The notes below the pieces were generated by a model. That model did no database searches, was not told the DNA's origin, and was given only the letters and a program-made list of their open reading frames with translations. A stretch of 64,000 nt of DNA, from NCBI RefSeq assembly GCF_030409525.1, contig NZ_JAUFQB010000011.1, forward strand, positions 62,001 to 126,000. The letters are read 5' to 3'. Made by a program: the position numbers and the translations under genes. Positions within the stretch are counted from its first letter, which is position 1, and every line of letters starts with the position of its first letter. Below are positions 27,878 through 36,923 of this stretch, in pieces. This stretch comes from Kaistella yonginensis. Its GTDB lineage: Bacteria > Bacteroidota > Bacteroidia > Flavobacteriales > Weeksellaceae.

Positions 27878-29908
27878 ATGGCAAATGTGCTTTCTCATTC
27901 TTTGTTTACCGACCATGATATTTATCTTTTTAAGGAAGGAAATCATTATCAACTCTATGAGAAGTTCGGCGCTCATTCCATGGTGCTCAATGGAGTAGAA
28001 GGCGTGTATTTTGCCGTTTGGGCACCTTTTGCCAAAGAAGTCTCTGTTATTGGGAATTTCAATCAATGGCATTCTGAAACCCACAAACTCTTACCAAGAT
28101 GGGATGAGTCTGGAATTTGGGAAGGATTTATCGCTGGAATGAAATGGGGTGATGTGTACAAATACGGAATCCGAACCAATGCAGGAATTTTACTCGAAAA
28201 AGGAGATCCCTTTGCGTTGAGCTGGGAACAAAGTCTGCAAGCTGGCTCATTGGTTTCTACCACTTGGTTTGAGTGGAATGACAAAGAATGGATGTCTCAA
28301 AGAATCCATAAAAACACCATCAAAGCTCCCATTTCTGTCTACGAAATGCATTTAGGCTCGTGGATGCGCGGCCTTGATGATCCCGAACGATTCTTTAATT
28401 ATAGAGAAATAGCAGAACGACTGGTGCCCTATATAAAAGAAATGGGTTTTACCCATGTGGAATTTATGCCGGTGATGGAGTATCCGTATGATCCAAGTTG
28501 GGGATACCAGGTAACTGGCTTTTTTGCAGCAACCTCTCGTTTTGGGTCACCCCAGGATTTAATGTTTTTAATTAATGAATTGCACACCAATGAAATCGGC
28601 GTTATTTTAGATTGGGTGCCGTCTCATTTTCCCGGCGATGCTAATGGTTTGCATTTTTTTGATGGAACCTATTTGTACGAACATGAAGATCCTCGAAAAG
28701 GTTTTCACCCAGAATGGAAATCCCATATTTTCAATTATGGCAGACCGGAAGTGAAATCATTTTTGATTAGTAATGCCCTGTTTTGGCTCGATCGATACCA
28801 TGCCGATGGACTTCGCGTAGATGCCGTAACCTCAATGCTACATTTGGATTATGCCAGAAATGAAGGCGAATGGGAGTCCAATGTTGAGGGTGGAAATGTA
28901 AATTTAGAAGCCAAGAAATTTTTGCAGGATTTTAATAAGGCCGTTTATAAAAATTTTCCAGATACCATGACCATTGCTGAAGAAAGTTCAGACTTTCCGA
29001 TGATTACCAAACCCGTTTACGACGGCGGAATCGGTTTCGGCATGAAATGGATGATGGGTTGGATGCACGATACGTTGAAATATTTTAAAGAAGATCCAAT
29101 TCATCGAAAATACCATCATAACAAATTAACTTTCGGGTCGATGTACGTGTTTAATGAAAACTATATGATGCCCCTTTCCCATGACGAAGTCGTGCATGGA
29201 AAAGCCAGTATGATTTACAAAATGCCGGGTGACGAATGGCAGAAGTTTGCAAATCTTCGAGCGCTGTATTTGTACATGTTTACCCACCCAGGTGCAAAAT
29301 TATTATTTATGGGCAATGAATTTGCACAAACACACGAGTGGGATTTTACCCAAAGTCTAGATTGGCATTTGCTCGAATATCCTGTTCATAAAGGAATGCA
29401 GGAATTCGTAAAAAAATTAAATCATTTATATCGAACCGAAACAGCCCTTTTTGAAAACAATTTTTCTCCCGACGGAATGGAATGGGTAGAAGCTAATGAT
29501 ATTAAAAATTCCATCTATATTTATCTCAGAAAAGGAAAAAGTGAAAAGGAGGTGTTAATGGTTGTTTTAAATTTAACACCCAATGTTTTTGATTATAAAA
29601 TTGGTGTTGACGAAGGAACAAATTGGGAAGTAATTCTGAACTCAGACAATCATGAATTTGCTGGGAGTGGCGTTCAGGCAGAGATTATTGATGAAGAAGA
29701 CGATGAATGGATGTACAAACCCAACGCAATTATTCTGAAATTACCCCCACTTGCTGGAGTGATTTTAAGGCAGAAAAAAAAGATAAAGAAAACAACTGTC
29801 ATTAAAAAAACAACTGTTACAGAGAAATCAAATGCTGGAAAAACAATTGTAAGAAAGCCGAAAACCGCCAAAAAAAGTTCAGCAGTCAAAAAAAGTACGA
29901 AAAAGTAA
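27878..29908 (+). CDS. glgB: 1,4-alpha-glucan branching enzyme
   Basis: GlgB adds alpha-1,6 branches to glycogen. A long open stretch precedes it, but the ATG at 27878 (MANVLSHSLFTD) gives the normal start and 676 residues. An N-terminal CBM48 domain (VYFAVWAPFAKEVSVIGNFN) precedes the GH13 barrel with DWVPSHF, GLRVDAVTS (nucleophile Asp), IAEESSDFP (acid/base Glu) and LSHDEVVHGK. The last 45 residues are unusual: a Lys/Thr/Ser-rich basic tail ending AVKKSTKK. It lies 25 bases before glgA, so the two form an operon for glycogen synthesis. Confidence 0.96.
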   Translation: MANVLSHSLFTDHDIYLFKEGNHYQLYEKFGAHSMVLNGVEGVYFAVWAPFAKEVSVIGNFNQWHSETHKLLPRWDESGIWEGFIAGMKWGDVYKYGIRTNAGILLEKGDPFALSWEQSLQAGSLVSTTWFEWNDKEWMSQRIHKNTIKAPISVYEMHLGSWMRGLDDPERFFNYREIAERLVPYIKEMGFTHVEFMPVMEYPYDPSWGYQVTGFFAATSRFGSPQDLMFLINELHTNEIGVILDWVPSHFPGDANGLHFFDGTYLYEHEDPRKGFHPEWKSHIFNYGRPEVKSFLISNALFWLDRYHADGLRVDAVTSMLHLDYARNEGEWESNVEGGNVNLEAKKFLQDFNKAVYKNFPDTMTIAEESSDFPMITKPVYDGGIGFGMKWMMGWMHDTLKYFKEDPIHRKYHHNKLTFGSMYVFNENYMMPLSHDEVVHGKASMIYKMPGDEWQKFANLRALYLYMFTHPGAKLLFMGNEFAQTHEWDFTQSLDWHLLEYPVHKGMQEFVKKLNHLYRTETALFENNFSPDGMEWVEANDIKNSIYIYLRKGKSEKEVLMVVLNLTPNVFDYKIGVDEGTNWEVILNSDNHEFAGSGVQAEIIDEEDDEWMYKPNAIILKLPPLAGVILRQKKKIKKTTVIKKTTVTEKSNAGKTIVRKPKTAKKSSAVKKSTKK

Positions 29909-29933
29909 TATCCCATAAAATCAGAATTTTACC

Positions 29934-31340
29934 ATGAAAATTTTCAACCTTTCGATCGAATGTTATCCTGTCGCTAAAGTGGGCGGACTTGCCGATGTGG
30001 TAGGAGCATTGCCCAAATATCTGAACAAAATTGAAGGCGTTGAAGCCAGTGTAATTATGCCTTGGTACAATAAACCATTTGTGCACGATCACAGCTTCGA
30101 ATTGGTTTTTGATGGGTGGATTCATCAGCATGATCAAACATTTCAGGTGATGGTTATGAAAGAAAGATCGAAAATTTTGGGATTCGATTTGTATTTGGTA
30201 AAAATTCCCGGACTGCTAGATCGCGAAAATCCTTATGGTTATTGGGATGAAAGTCAACAGTTCTTAGCTTTTCAACATGGAGTTTTACATTGGTTGACCG
30301 CCATGAAGATTCGCCCGGATATTTTACACTGCCATGATTACCACACCGGTTTAGTTCCTTTTATGATCGAAAATTGTCCGGAGTTTAATTTTTTAAAAGG
30401 CGTAAAAACGATTGGAACTATTCATAATGGAGAATATCAAGGACAGATGAGATGGGAAATGGCCAAGTATTTCCCTTGGTTTTATGGCGAAAATTGGGGC
30501 TTACTCGATTGGAACGGTTACATCAATCCCTTAGCCACCATGATTAAATGCTGCCATGCATTCAACGCTGTTTCTGGGGGTTATATGGATGAGCTTTTTG
30601 AAAATTTCAGGGGCTTAGAAATATTAGTCCGACAAGAACATGCCAAAGCAAATGGTATTATTAATGGAATTGATACCGAAATCTGGGATCCAAAAATTGA
30701 TCCTTTTCTCGACTTTAATTACGGAAAAGAAGATGCTGGCATTGGAAAATGGAACAATAAAAAAGAATTGTGTAGTACATATGGTCTAAATCCCGACTTG
30801 CCACTTTTTAGTTTTATCGGTAGGTTTGCTGGTGAAAAAGGAGCTGATTTCTTACCGGAGATCGTTGAAAAAAGCATACAAGAAACCCGTGGCTCGTTGA
30901 ATATTATTATTCTTGGCTCAGGAGATAAAAATATTGAAAATCAGTTAAGTACGCTTTCTTCCAAGTACTCCAACTTTGCAGTTGATTTGGGATATAAAGA
31001 ATATTTATCTCATCAAATCTATGCATCGTCTGATTTTTTGTTAATGCCGTCAAGAGTTGAACCTTGCGGATTAAATCAAATGTACGCCATGCGTTATGGT
31101 ACGATTCCCATCGTGCGTTATACGGGTGGTTTGCGCGATACGGTAGAAGATATTTCCACCGGTGGAAGTGGCCTTAACTTTGGGGAAGCCAGTGCCAATG
31201 GAGCCGTTCATGCCGTTCACCGTGCTTTATCGATCTATCATGAAGAGGGTTTAATGGATCAATTGGTTCAGTCGAATATGAATTATGATTTTTCATGGGA
31301 GAAATCTGCACAGAAATATTGGGATTTATATAAAAAATAA
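29934..31340 (+). CDS. glgA: glycogen synthase (GT5)
   Basis: GlgA extends glycogen chains from ADP- or UDP-glucose. The 468-residue GT-B enzyme has KVGGLADVVGALP near residue 15 (the KxGGL donor site), HCHDYHTG, GTIHN, NGIDTEIWDP, and the C-terminal SRVEPCGLNQMYAMRYG. The gene follows glgB closely. No glgC (ADP-glucose pyrophosphorylase) is adjacent, so the sugar nucleotide is made elsewhere. Confidence 0.96.
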   Translation: MKIFNLSIECYPVAKVGGLADVVGALPKYLNKIEGVEASVIMPWYNKPFVHDHSFELVFDGWIHQHDQTFQVMVMKERSKILGFDLYLVKIPGLLDRENPYGYWDESQQFLAFQHGVLHWLTAMKIRPDILHCHDYHTGLVPFMIENCPEFNFLKGVKTIGTIHNGEYQGQMRWEMAKYFPWFYGENWGLLDWNGYINPLATMIKCCHAFNAVSGGYMDELFENFRGLEILVRQEHAKANGIINGIDTEIWDPKIDPFLDFNYGKEDAGIGKWNNKKELCSTYGLNPDLPLFSFIGRFAGEKGADFLPEIVEKSIQETRGSLNIIILGSGDKNIENQLSTLSSKYSNFAVDLGYKEYLSHQIYASSDFLLMPSRVEPCGLNQMYAMRYGTIPIVRYTGGLRDTVEDISTGGSGLNFGEASANGAVHAVHRALSIYHEEGLMDQLVQSNMNYDFSWEKSAQKYWDLYKK

Positions 31341-31415
31341 TACGATAAAACTTTTTATAAACTCCTTTATTGATGGCACTTTTATTGCAAAGAATCAGCC
31401 TACTTAAAATAAACC

Positions 31416-32381
31416 ATGCTTACAATTTTTCAAAAAAAAACACTCCGTTTCATGGCGTTTCTATTGATGATTTCCCTTGTTGTTCAATGTGAAAAGGGAA
31501 AAGCGAGCAATCAAAAGGAGATTCAAATCAAAAAGAATGACTCTTTGGCTGTGGTCAAAAAAGACTCCTTAATTCAAGATTCTATAAAGCGAAATACCAT
31601 AATCTATCAATCCTTTATTTTCCCTAAAAAAAAGAAAGATTCTGCCATGTCTGTTTTTAATAAAGAGTTTACCAAAGATGAGCAAGCGGTTATTTTAGCG
31701 TTAAACCGTTTGGATATGAAAAATAAGTGGCGCGCAGATACCTTGATGATTCCCGATAAAATGGATGCTAGTTTAATGTCTTATACGCCATTTCCAAGAG
31801 TTTTAGAAAAATTGAAAGCGGTTAAAAAAATTGTATTTTTCTCCTATCCAATTCAAGCGTATGCTTTATATGAAAATGGAAAGTTGATTAAATGGGGACC
31901 TACGAGTATGGGAAAAAAAACGGCTGAAACAAAACGGGGTCTCATGTTTGCAAACTGGAAAAAAGAACTGGCAATTTCCACCGTAGATAGCGATTGGAAA
32001 CTTCCTTATAACTTCAATGTGCACAACACCTTGGGCATTGGCTGGCATCAATATGATTTGCCAGGATACCCAGCCTCACATTCTTGTTTAAGATTATCTT
32101 TAGATGATGCCAAATATCTTTATCAATGGGCAGATCAGTGGGTTTTAAATAAAGGCGGAGCAACTGTAAAAGCCAACGGAACGCCAGTGATTGTTTTCGG
32201 TGATTATCAGTGGGGCGGTAAAAAACCATGGAAAAATCTACATGCAGATTCAAAATCAAATGATATTTCTGTGGAAGAAATGAATGAAATTATTGAACCT
32301 TATCTTACGAAAATTTTAGAAGAACAAGCAAAAAGAGAAACCGTAAAAGCCACGCAAACGATTGCTCAATCGGCAGCTTGA
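31416..32381 (+). CDS. L,D-transpeptidase (YkuD) lipoprotein
   Basis: This 321-residue protein has an export signal with a lipobox-like Cys (LVVQC near residue 25), so it should be membrane-anchored. The YkuD domain begins near residue 125. Its active site reads H...YPASHSCLRL, a variant of the usual (S/T)HGC(I/V)R motif with Ser for Gly; the catalytic Cys and the Arg are kept. Such enzymes make 3-3 peptidoglycan cross-links or attach lipoproteins. The C-terminus overlaps the convergent gene at 32366 by 16 bases. Confidence 0.88.
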   Translation: MLTIFQKKTLRFMAFLLMISLVVQCEKGKASNQKEIQIKKNDSLAVVKKDSLIQDSIKRNTIIYQSFIFPKKKKDSAMSVFNKEFTKDEQAVILALNRLDMKNKWRADTLMIPDKMDASLMSYTPFPRVLEKLKAVKKIVFFSYPIQAYALYENGKLIKWGPTSMGKKTAETKRGLMFANWKKELAISTVDSDWKLPYNFNVHNTLGIGWHQYDLPGYPASHSCLRLSLDDAKYLYQWADQWVLNKGGATVKANGTPVIVFGDYQWGGKKPWKNLHADSKSNDISVEEMNEIIEPYLTKILEEQAKRETVKATQTIAQSAA

Positions 32382-32905
32382 TAGGTTTCAAACTTTCGGA
32401 TGGACTCTTCGGCAAACTCGCGAAGCTGCTGCATTTGCTTTCTGCCTTTCCATTTTCCAATTCTGGCTGCAGTGAAGGTGAGCGCCAAGCATACCAACAT
32501 GGCCATTGAAAAAGTGAAAGCCCACGGAAAATCATTGCTCTTAATTTGTTTTTCTACATACCAAATGGTAATGGCCACCATCCACATGATCCCAAAAATA
32601 AAATTCAGAAACATGAAAAATGTCCAGACCGATGCCGAGGGTCCAAATATTCCTCGAACAACGGTTTTGTTTTGCTCAGAATCTGTTTCGGTACGCAAAG
32701 CCAGATTGGGCTTCCAGTAATTCTCCTCGGGAGTTTTTACAGTGATTTCTGAAACTTCATTGTTGATATTGCCAGTAAATTGGTCTTCCCGTTCTTTCAG
32801 AAAACTTTTTAAATAAATGGTGTATTCTTCGCGTGAAATTTCTGTGAAAATTTTAAATCTTGGTCGGGAACGTATATGGTCGATGACGGTTTCTTCAACT
32901 TTCAT
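32366..32905 (-). CDS. small two-helix membrane protein, unknown function
   Basis: This 179-residue protein has a charged N-terminal half and two membrane segments (about residues 90-115 and 125-148), followed by a basic, helical tail (KWKGRKQMQQLREFAEESIRK). Its ATG overlaps the stop of the retropepsin-PDZ gene by four bases (ATGA), so the two are translationally coupled. I do not recognise the family. Confidence 0.75.
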   Translation of the reverse strand: MKVEETVIDHIRSRPRFKIFTEISREEYTIYLKSFLKEREDQFTGNINNEVSEITVKTPEENYWKPNLALRTETDSEQNKTVVRGIFGPSASVWTFFMFLNFIFGIMWMVAITIWYVEKQIKSNDFPWAFTFSMAMLVCLALTFTAARIGKWKGRKQMQQLREFAEESIRKFETYQAAD

Positions 32906-34233
32906 TTTTGGTAGGGAATAGGATCCTCTAAAGTAAGGATTATATTTAGAATCTGATCATTTCTTTCTATTTCTAAATAGATTTTTTTTCCATCGTCCTC
33001 CTTGAAATAATCATTGATTCTCTGCATGCTCATATCGCCCACCGTTTTTTTATTAATAGAAATAAGCTGATCGTTTTTCCGAATTCCCGCTACAAAACAC
33101 GGCGAATCTTTTCTACATCCCGCCACTGTGAATTTTGGTTTGAGCACAAAATTATATCGAAACTTCTCAGGAGAATCAGAGATTGGTTTTCCTTCATCAT
33201 TTCTACTATTTTTTTTAGTTTCAATCATCACCAGGTCTTTTTCCCAAGTCATTCCATCTTGTTGAATGTCGAGCCCGCTGCTGTTAAATTGAAAAGGATC
33301 ATCGAAATGTTTATTCTTTTTCAAAAGAATTTTTTGGTCTGGATAATTAAAAATCACCGTAAATCGCCTTAGGATGTCGCTACCGATGGAACCTTTCCGA
33401 TTGGGTACCAATTTTAAATTTTGAATAGAATACTCTTCAGGCATCGCTGTGAGAGGTTGTTGAAAAGCAAATTTTCCTAAGTATAATGCATGGATTCTGC
33501 TGCGCTTGCCAAAGATGTCGCCATTAAAACCACGTCCTAAATAATCATCAATGTTTGGGCGGTTGTATTGGAAGTTTTCAATCAGTTTAGGGAATAGCCA
33601 AACCGCATCACTATTGCCTAAATCGATCAGAAGTTTAGAAGGAGTTTTGATTGTAGTGATTTCTACATCGGCCATCATATAAGGTTTATTACCTTCTATG
33701 GTTATTGGGAATTTAGTAAATTTTTTCTGCTTTCTGTTGTAAATTTTCTCATTATTAAAAATGGTAATTTTTTGGGTACTGTAGTTAATTTCAATCGGGT
33801 GATCTTTAAAAAAATGATAACCGATAATTCCATTAACAGGGATGCCAACATGAGATGAAAAATTGATGCTTTCATCTAAAATAATAAATACCGTGTGATG
33901 ATCATCTTTGTAGTCGTGACCGATATTGACGGTGTTGTTCTCTGATTTTAAACCCTCGATATCCAGGCTTTCGCCTAAGCCTGAAAATTTAATCTTTTCG
34001 ACCTCATTAAAGTTAACTTCTTTTTGATCTAAACTAAAGAGAATCGTTTCATTTACCCCAGAATCCAGTAAAAAAGTTAAATCGGCACCATTGATATTTA
34101 CAGGGACAAATACCAAGTTATTGATTAATTGAAAAGGAATAACCGTTTTCTTTGGATTTGTAATTTTGAATGCAGCTTCCTGTGAAAAAGCGCCTAGGAA
34201 AAAGAAGAGAAAAATTATTTTAAGAAATTTCAT
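32902..34233 (-). CDS. retropepsin-like aspartic protease with PDZ domain
   Basis: This 443-residue exported protein (signal peptide about 1-19) has two pepsin-like repeats with active-site motifs LLDSGV near residue 59 and LIDLGN near residue 193. A PDZ domain occupies about 360-440 (GIRKNDQLISINKKTV). Bacteroidota proteins of this design are periplasmic or surface proteases of unknown target. The frame runs to a TTG at 34248, but the ATG at 34233 begins a proper signal peptide. It is coupled to the membrane protein at 32366-32905. Confidence 0.85.
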   Translation of the reverse strand: MKFLKIIFLFFFLGAFSQEAAFKITNPKKTVIPFQLINNLVFVPVNINGADLTFLLDSGVNETILFSLDQKEVNFNEVEKIKFSGLGESLDIEGLKSENNTVNIGHDYKDDHHTVFIILDESINFSSHVGIPVNGIIGYHFFKDHPIEINYSTQKITIFNNEKIYNRKQKKFTKFPITIEGNKPYMMADVEITTIKTPSKLLIDLGNSDAVWLFPKLIENFQYNRPNIDDYLGRGFNGDIFGKRSRIHALYLGKFAFQQPLTAMPEEYSIQNLKLVPNRKGSIGSDILRRFTVIFNYPDQKILLKKNKHFDDPFQFNSSGLDIQQDGMTWEKDLVMIETKKNSRNDEGKPISDSPEKFRYNFVLKPKFTVAGCRKDSPCFVAGIRKNDQLISINKKTVGDMSMQRINDYFKEDDGKKIYLEIERNDQILNIILTLEDPIPYQK

Positions 34234-34311
34234 CCATTGAAGATACAAATTTCAATGGAAAGTAGCGTTTTTTTTATTTCGCTTTTAAATGCTTTAAGAA
34301 ATAAAAAATCT

Positions 34312-34319
34312 TAAATTTG
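34312..34319 (+). promoter_or_regulatory. -7 box directly before ppc
   Basis: TAAATTTG ends five bases before the ppc ATG at 34324. Transcription would begin on or next to the start codon, suggesting a leaderless mRNA. Confidence 0.55.
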
Positions 34320-34323
34320 TTAG

Positions 34324-36867
34324 ATGCTACACGAAGAAAAAAAAGAAAAATTCCGCCAATTGGTCGAGAATAAATTTCAAATTTACAACTCTCTTTTTAT
34401 GAGTTTGCCCTATGATAAAATGTCGAATATCGGGATGTTATTGCCTTTTCTCTATGAGGAAAGTAAAGCAGGTTATGAGGCGGGGAAAAGTCCTGAGCAA
34501 ATTGTAGAAGAGTTTTTCAGTAAACACACCGAGCTCAATACAGAAGAGCAGAAAACCGAATTGCTTTTTAAAATTATTCAGTATATCGAGCGACAGGTCG
34601 TACTTTATGACAGCATTGAAGATGCCGCTTTTCCGCAATTGCATTCGGAGAGTGATGCGGGCACCGTTTTCCAACTTCATGAGCGGGCCTTGCAAGAGCA
34701 TCAGTTGGATGCAACCCGAAAGAAATTGAAGGATTTTGCGATTAAAGTCGTCTTTACCGCACACCCCACGCAGTTTTATCCCAACTCTGTTCAACGGATC
34801 TTGCACGATTTACGCACGGCGATTACGAACGATTCGATTACGGAAATCGATATGCTACTACAACAACTGGGAAAAACACCTTTCCTTAATAAAGAAAAAC
34901 CATCACCACTGGATGAAGCGCTGAGTATTATATTTTATCTGCGTTACGTTTATTATGACACGATTGGTGAGCTTTACAAGAAAATAAAAAACTCTTTCGG
35001 GACCCAAAATTTCACACCGACCCAAAATTTGATTCAAATGGGCTTTTGGCCAGGTGGTGACCGAGATGGAAATCCGTTTGTGACTGCTGAAATCACCCAG
35101 CAAGTTGCTCAGGAACTTCATCTGTCGATTTTAAAATCCTACTATGCGCATTTGAAAAAACTGAGAAGAAGACTTAGTTTCCGCGGAGTTGCAAAAATTT
35201 TAGACCAGCTTAGCGACCATTTATACGACGCTATTTTTAAAGAAGAAGTTGATATTTCTAGCATAGAAATTTTAAATAAAGTAAAAGAAGCCCAGAAAAT
35301 TCTGGTGGAACAGCACAACGGACTTTTTAAAAATCTTTTGGAAGATTTTAAAGATCGGGTGATGATTTTCGGTACGCATTTCGCCACTTTAGATATTCGT
35401 CAAGACAGCCGGATTCATCAACAAGTAATTGATGAAATTGTGCAAATAAAATCAAATTTAAATATTGAAACCAGTTCTGACCAAGAGAAATTAGATTGGC
35501 TTTTAAGTACGGATGTCATTCTTCAGCCCAATGATTTTCAAGGTATTACCAGAGATACTTTGCAAAATGTATGTAACATTAAAGATATTCAGCAGAAAAA
35601 TGGAGAACGTGGAATGAACCGGTATATCATTTCAAATTCAGAAGCCACCAAAGATGTTTTAAATGTTTTTGCACTGTTCAGATTATGTGGTTATCCTGAA
35701 GCAGAAATTAATGTAGATATTGTACCTCTTTTTGAAACCATGGAAGGATTGGATCTTGCGCAAAATGTGATGAAAGACCTTTATGAATTACCCATTTATA
35801 AAAGACATTTAGACCGAAGAAAAGAGGCGCAAACCATAATGCTTGGCTTTTCAGATGGTACAAAAGATGGCGGTTATCTGAAGGCCAACTGGGAAATCTA
35901 TGAAACGAAAGAACAGTTAACCAAGGTTTCCGATGATTTTGGAATTAAAGTGATTTTCTTTGATGGTCGAGGTGGCCCACCCGCAAGAGGTGGTGGTAAA
36001 ACCCATGATTTCTATGCTTCCCAAGGAAAAACAATCGCCAATCATCAAATTGAATTAACGGTGCAGGGACAAACAATCACCAGTGTTTTCGGTAATAAAG
36101 ATCAGGCAAAATATAATTTCGAACAATTGCTAACTGCTGGAATTGAAAACGACGTCTTTAAAAATGCTAAAAAAGATCTGACGGCTAATGAAAGAAAACT
36201 AATTGAAGAATTGGCGGAAATTAGTTATAAGAAATATTCGGATTTGAAAGCTCATGCGCGATTTGTACCTTATTTGCAAGAGATGAGTACGCTAGAATAT
36301 TATGGTAAAACAAACATCGGCAGCCGTCCTACGAAGCGAGGTGCAGGTGGGGAACTGAAATTTGAAGATTTGCGTGCAATTCCATTTGTAGGCTCTTGGA
36401 GTCAGCTCAAGCAAAATGTTCCAGGATTCTTCGGCTTTGGTTTTGCGCTGCAAGATTTAAAAAATCAGGGTCGATTTGATGAGGTTAGGAGCATGTACAA
36501 AGGATCTGATTTCTTTAAAACACTTGTTCATAACTCAATGATGAGCATGAATAAATCATATTTTCCCTTAACTTCTTATATGAAAAACAACGAAAGGTTT
36601 GGCGAATTTTGGACCATCCTTTTTGATGAATATCAACTTTCAAAAGAATTGATGTTGGAGCTTACGGGTTTTCAAGAATTAATGGAAGAGGAACCGCTGT
36701 CGAAAATGTCGGTGAAAATTAGAGAGAAGATCGTGTTGCCGCTGCTGAGTATTCAGCAATATGCTTTAATTAAAATTCAGAAAGAAGAAGGAAACCGTGA
36801 TGCGTATGAAAAACTGGTTATGCGCTCGCTCTTTGGTAATATTAATGCGAGTCGAAACTCAGCCTAA
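34324..36867 (+). CDS. ppc: phosphoenolpyruvate carboxylase
   Basis: Ppc makes oxaloacetate from PEP and bicarbonate, refilling the TCA cycle. The 847-residue protein has the catalytic His block VFTAHPTQ near residue 142, FWPGGDRDGNP, and the mobile loop FFDGRGGPPARGGG. The loop differs slightly from the common GRGGxxGRGG. The C-terminus ends NINASRNSA, close to the usual (N)TG-type end. It stands alone with a strong terminator after it. Confidence 0.95.
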   Translation: MLHEEKKEKFRQLVENKFQIYNSLFMSLPYDKMSNIGMLLPFLYEESKAGYEAGKSPEQIVEEFFSKHTELNTEEQKTELLFKIIQYIERQVVLYDSIEDAAFPQLHSESDAGTVFQLHERALQEHQLDATRKKLKDFAIKVVFTAHPTQFYPNSVQRILHDLRTAITNDSITEIDMLLQQLGKTPFLNKEKPSPLDEALSIIFYLRYVYYDTIGELYKKIKNSFGTQNFTPTQNLIQMGFWPGGDRDGNPFVTAEITQQVAQELHLSILKSYYAHLKKLRRRLSFRGVAKILDQLSDHLYDAIFKEEVDISSIEILNKVKEAQKILVEQHNGLFKNLLEDFKDRVMIFGTHFATLDIRQDSRIHQQVIDEIVQIKSNLNIETSSDQEKLDWLLSTDVILQPNDFQGITRDTLQNVCNIKDIQQKNGERGMNRYIISNSEATKDVLNVFALFRLCGYPEAEINVDIVPLFETMEGLDLAQNVMKDLYELPIYKRHLDRRKEAQTIMLGFSDGTKDGGYLKANWEIYETKEQLTKVSDDFGIKVIFFDGRGGPPARGGGKTHDFYASQGKTIANHQIELTVQGQTITSVFGNKDQAKYNFEQLLTAGIENDVFKNAKKDLTANERKLIEELAEISYKKYSDLKAHARFVPYLQEMSTLEYYGKTNIGSRPTKRGAGGELKFEDLRAIPFVGSWSQLKQNVPGFFGFGFALQDLKNQGRFDEVRSMYKGSDFFKTLVHNSMMSMNKSYFPLTSYMKNNERFGEFWTILFDEYQLSKELMLELTGFQELMEEEPLSKMSVKIREKIVLPLLSIQQYALIKIQKEEGNRDAYEKLVMRSLFGNINASRNSA

Positions 36868-36869
36868 AT

Positions 36870-36900
36870 AAAAAGACCTTCTGAAAATGAAGGTCTTTTT
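36870..36900. terminator. bidirectional terminator between ppc and the subtilase gene
   Basis: AAAAAGACCTTC (36870-36881) pairs with GAAGGTCTTTTT (36889-36900) around a seven-base loop. Both strands have a T run. Confidence 0.92.
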
Positions 36901-36923
36901 TATAAAGAAAGCTTAGGCGTGTA

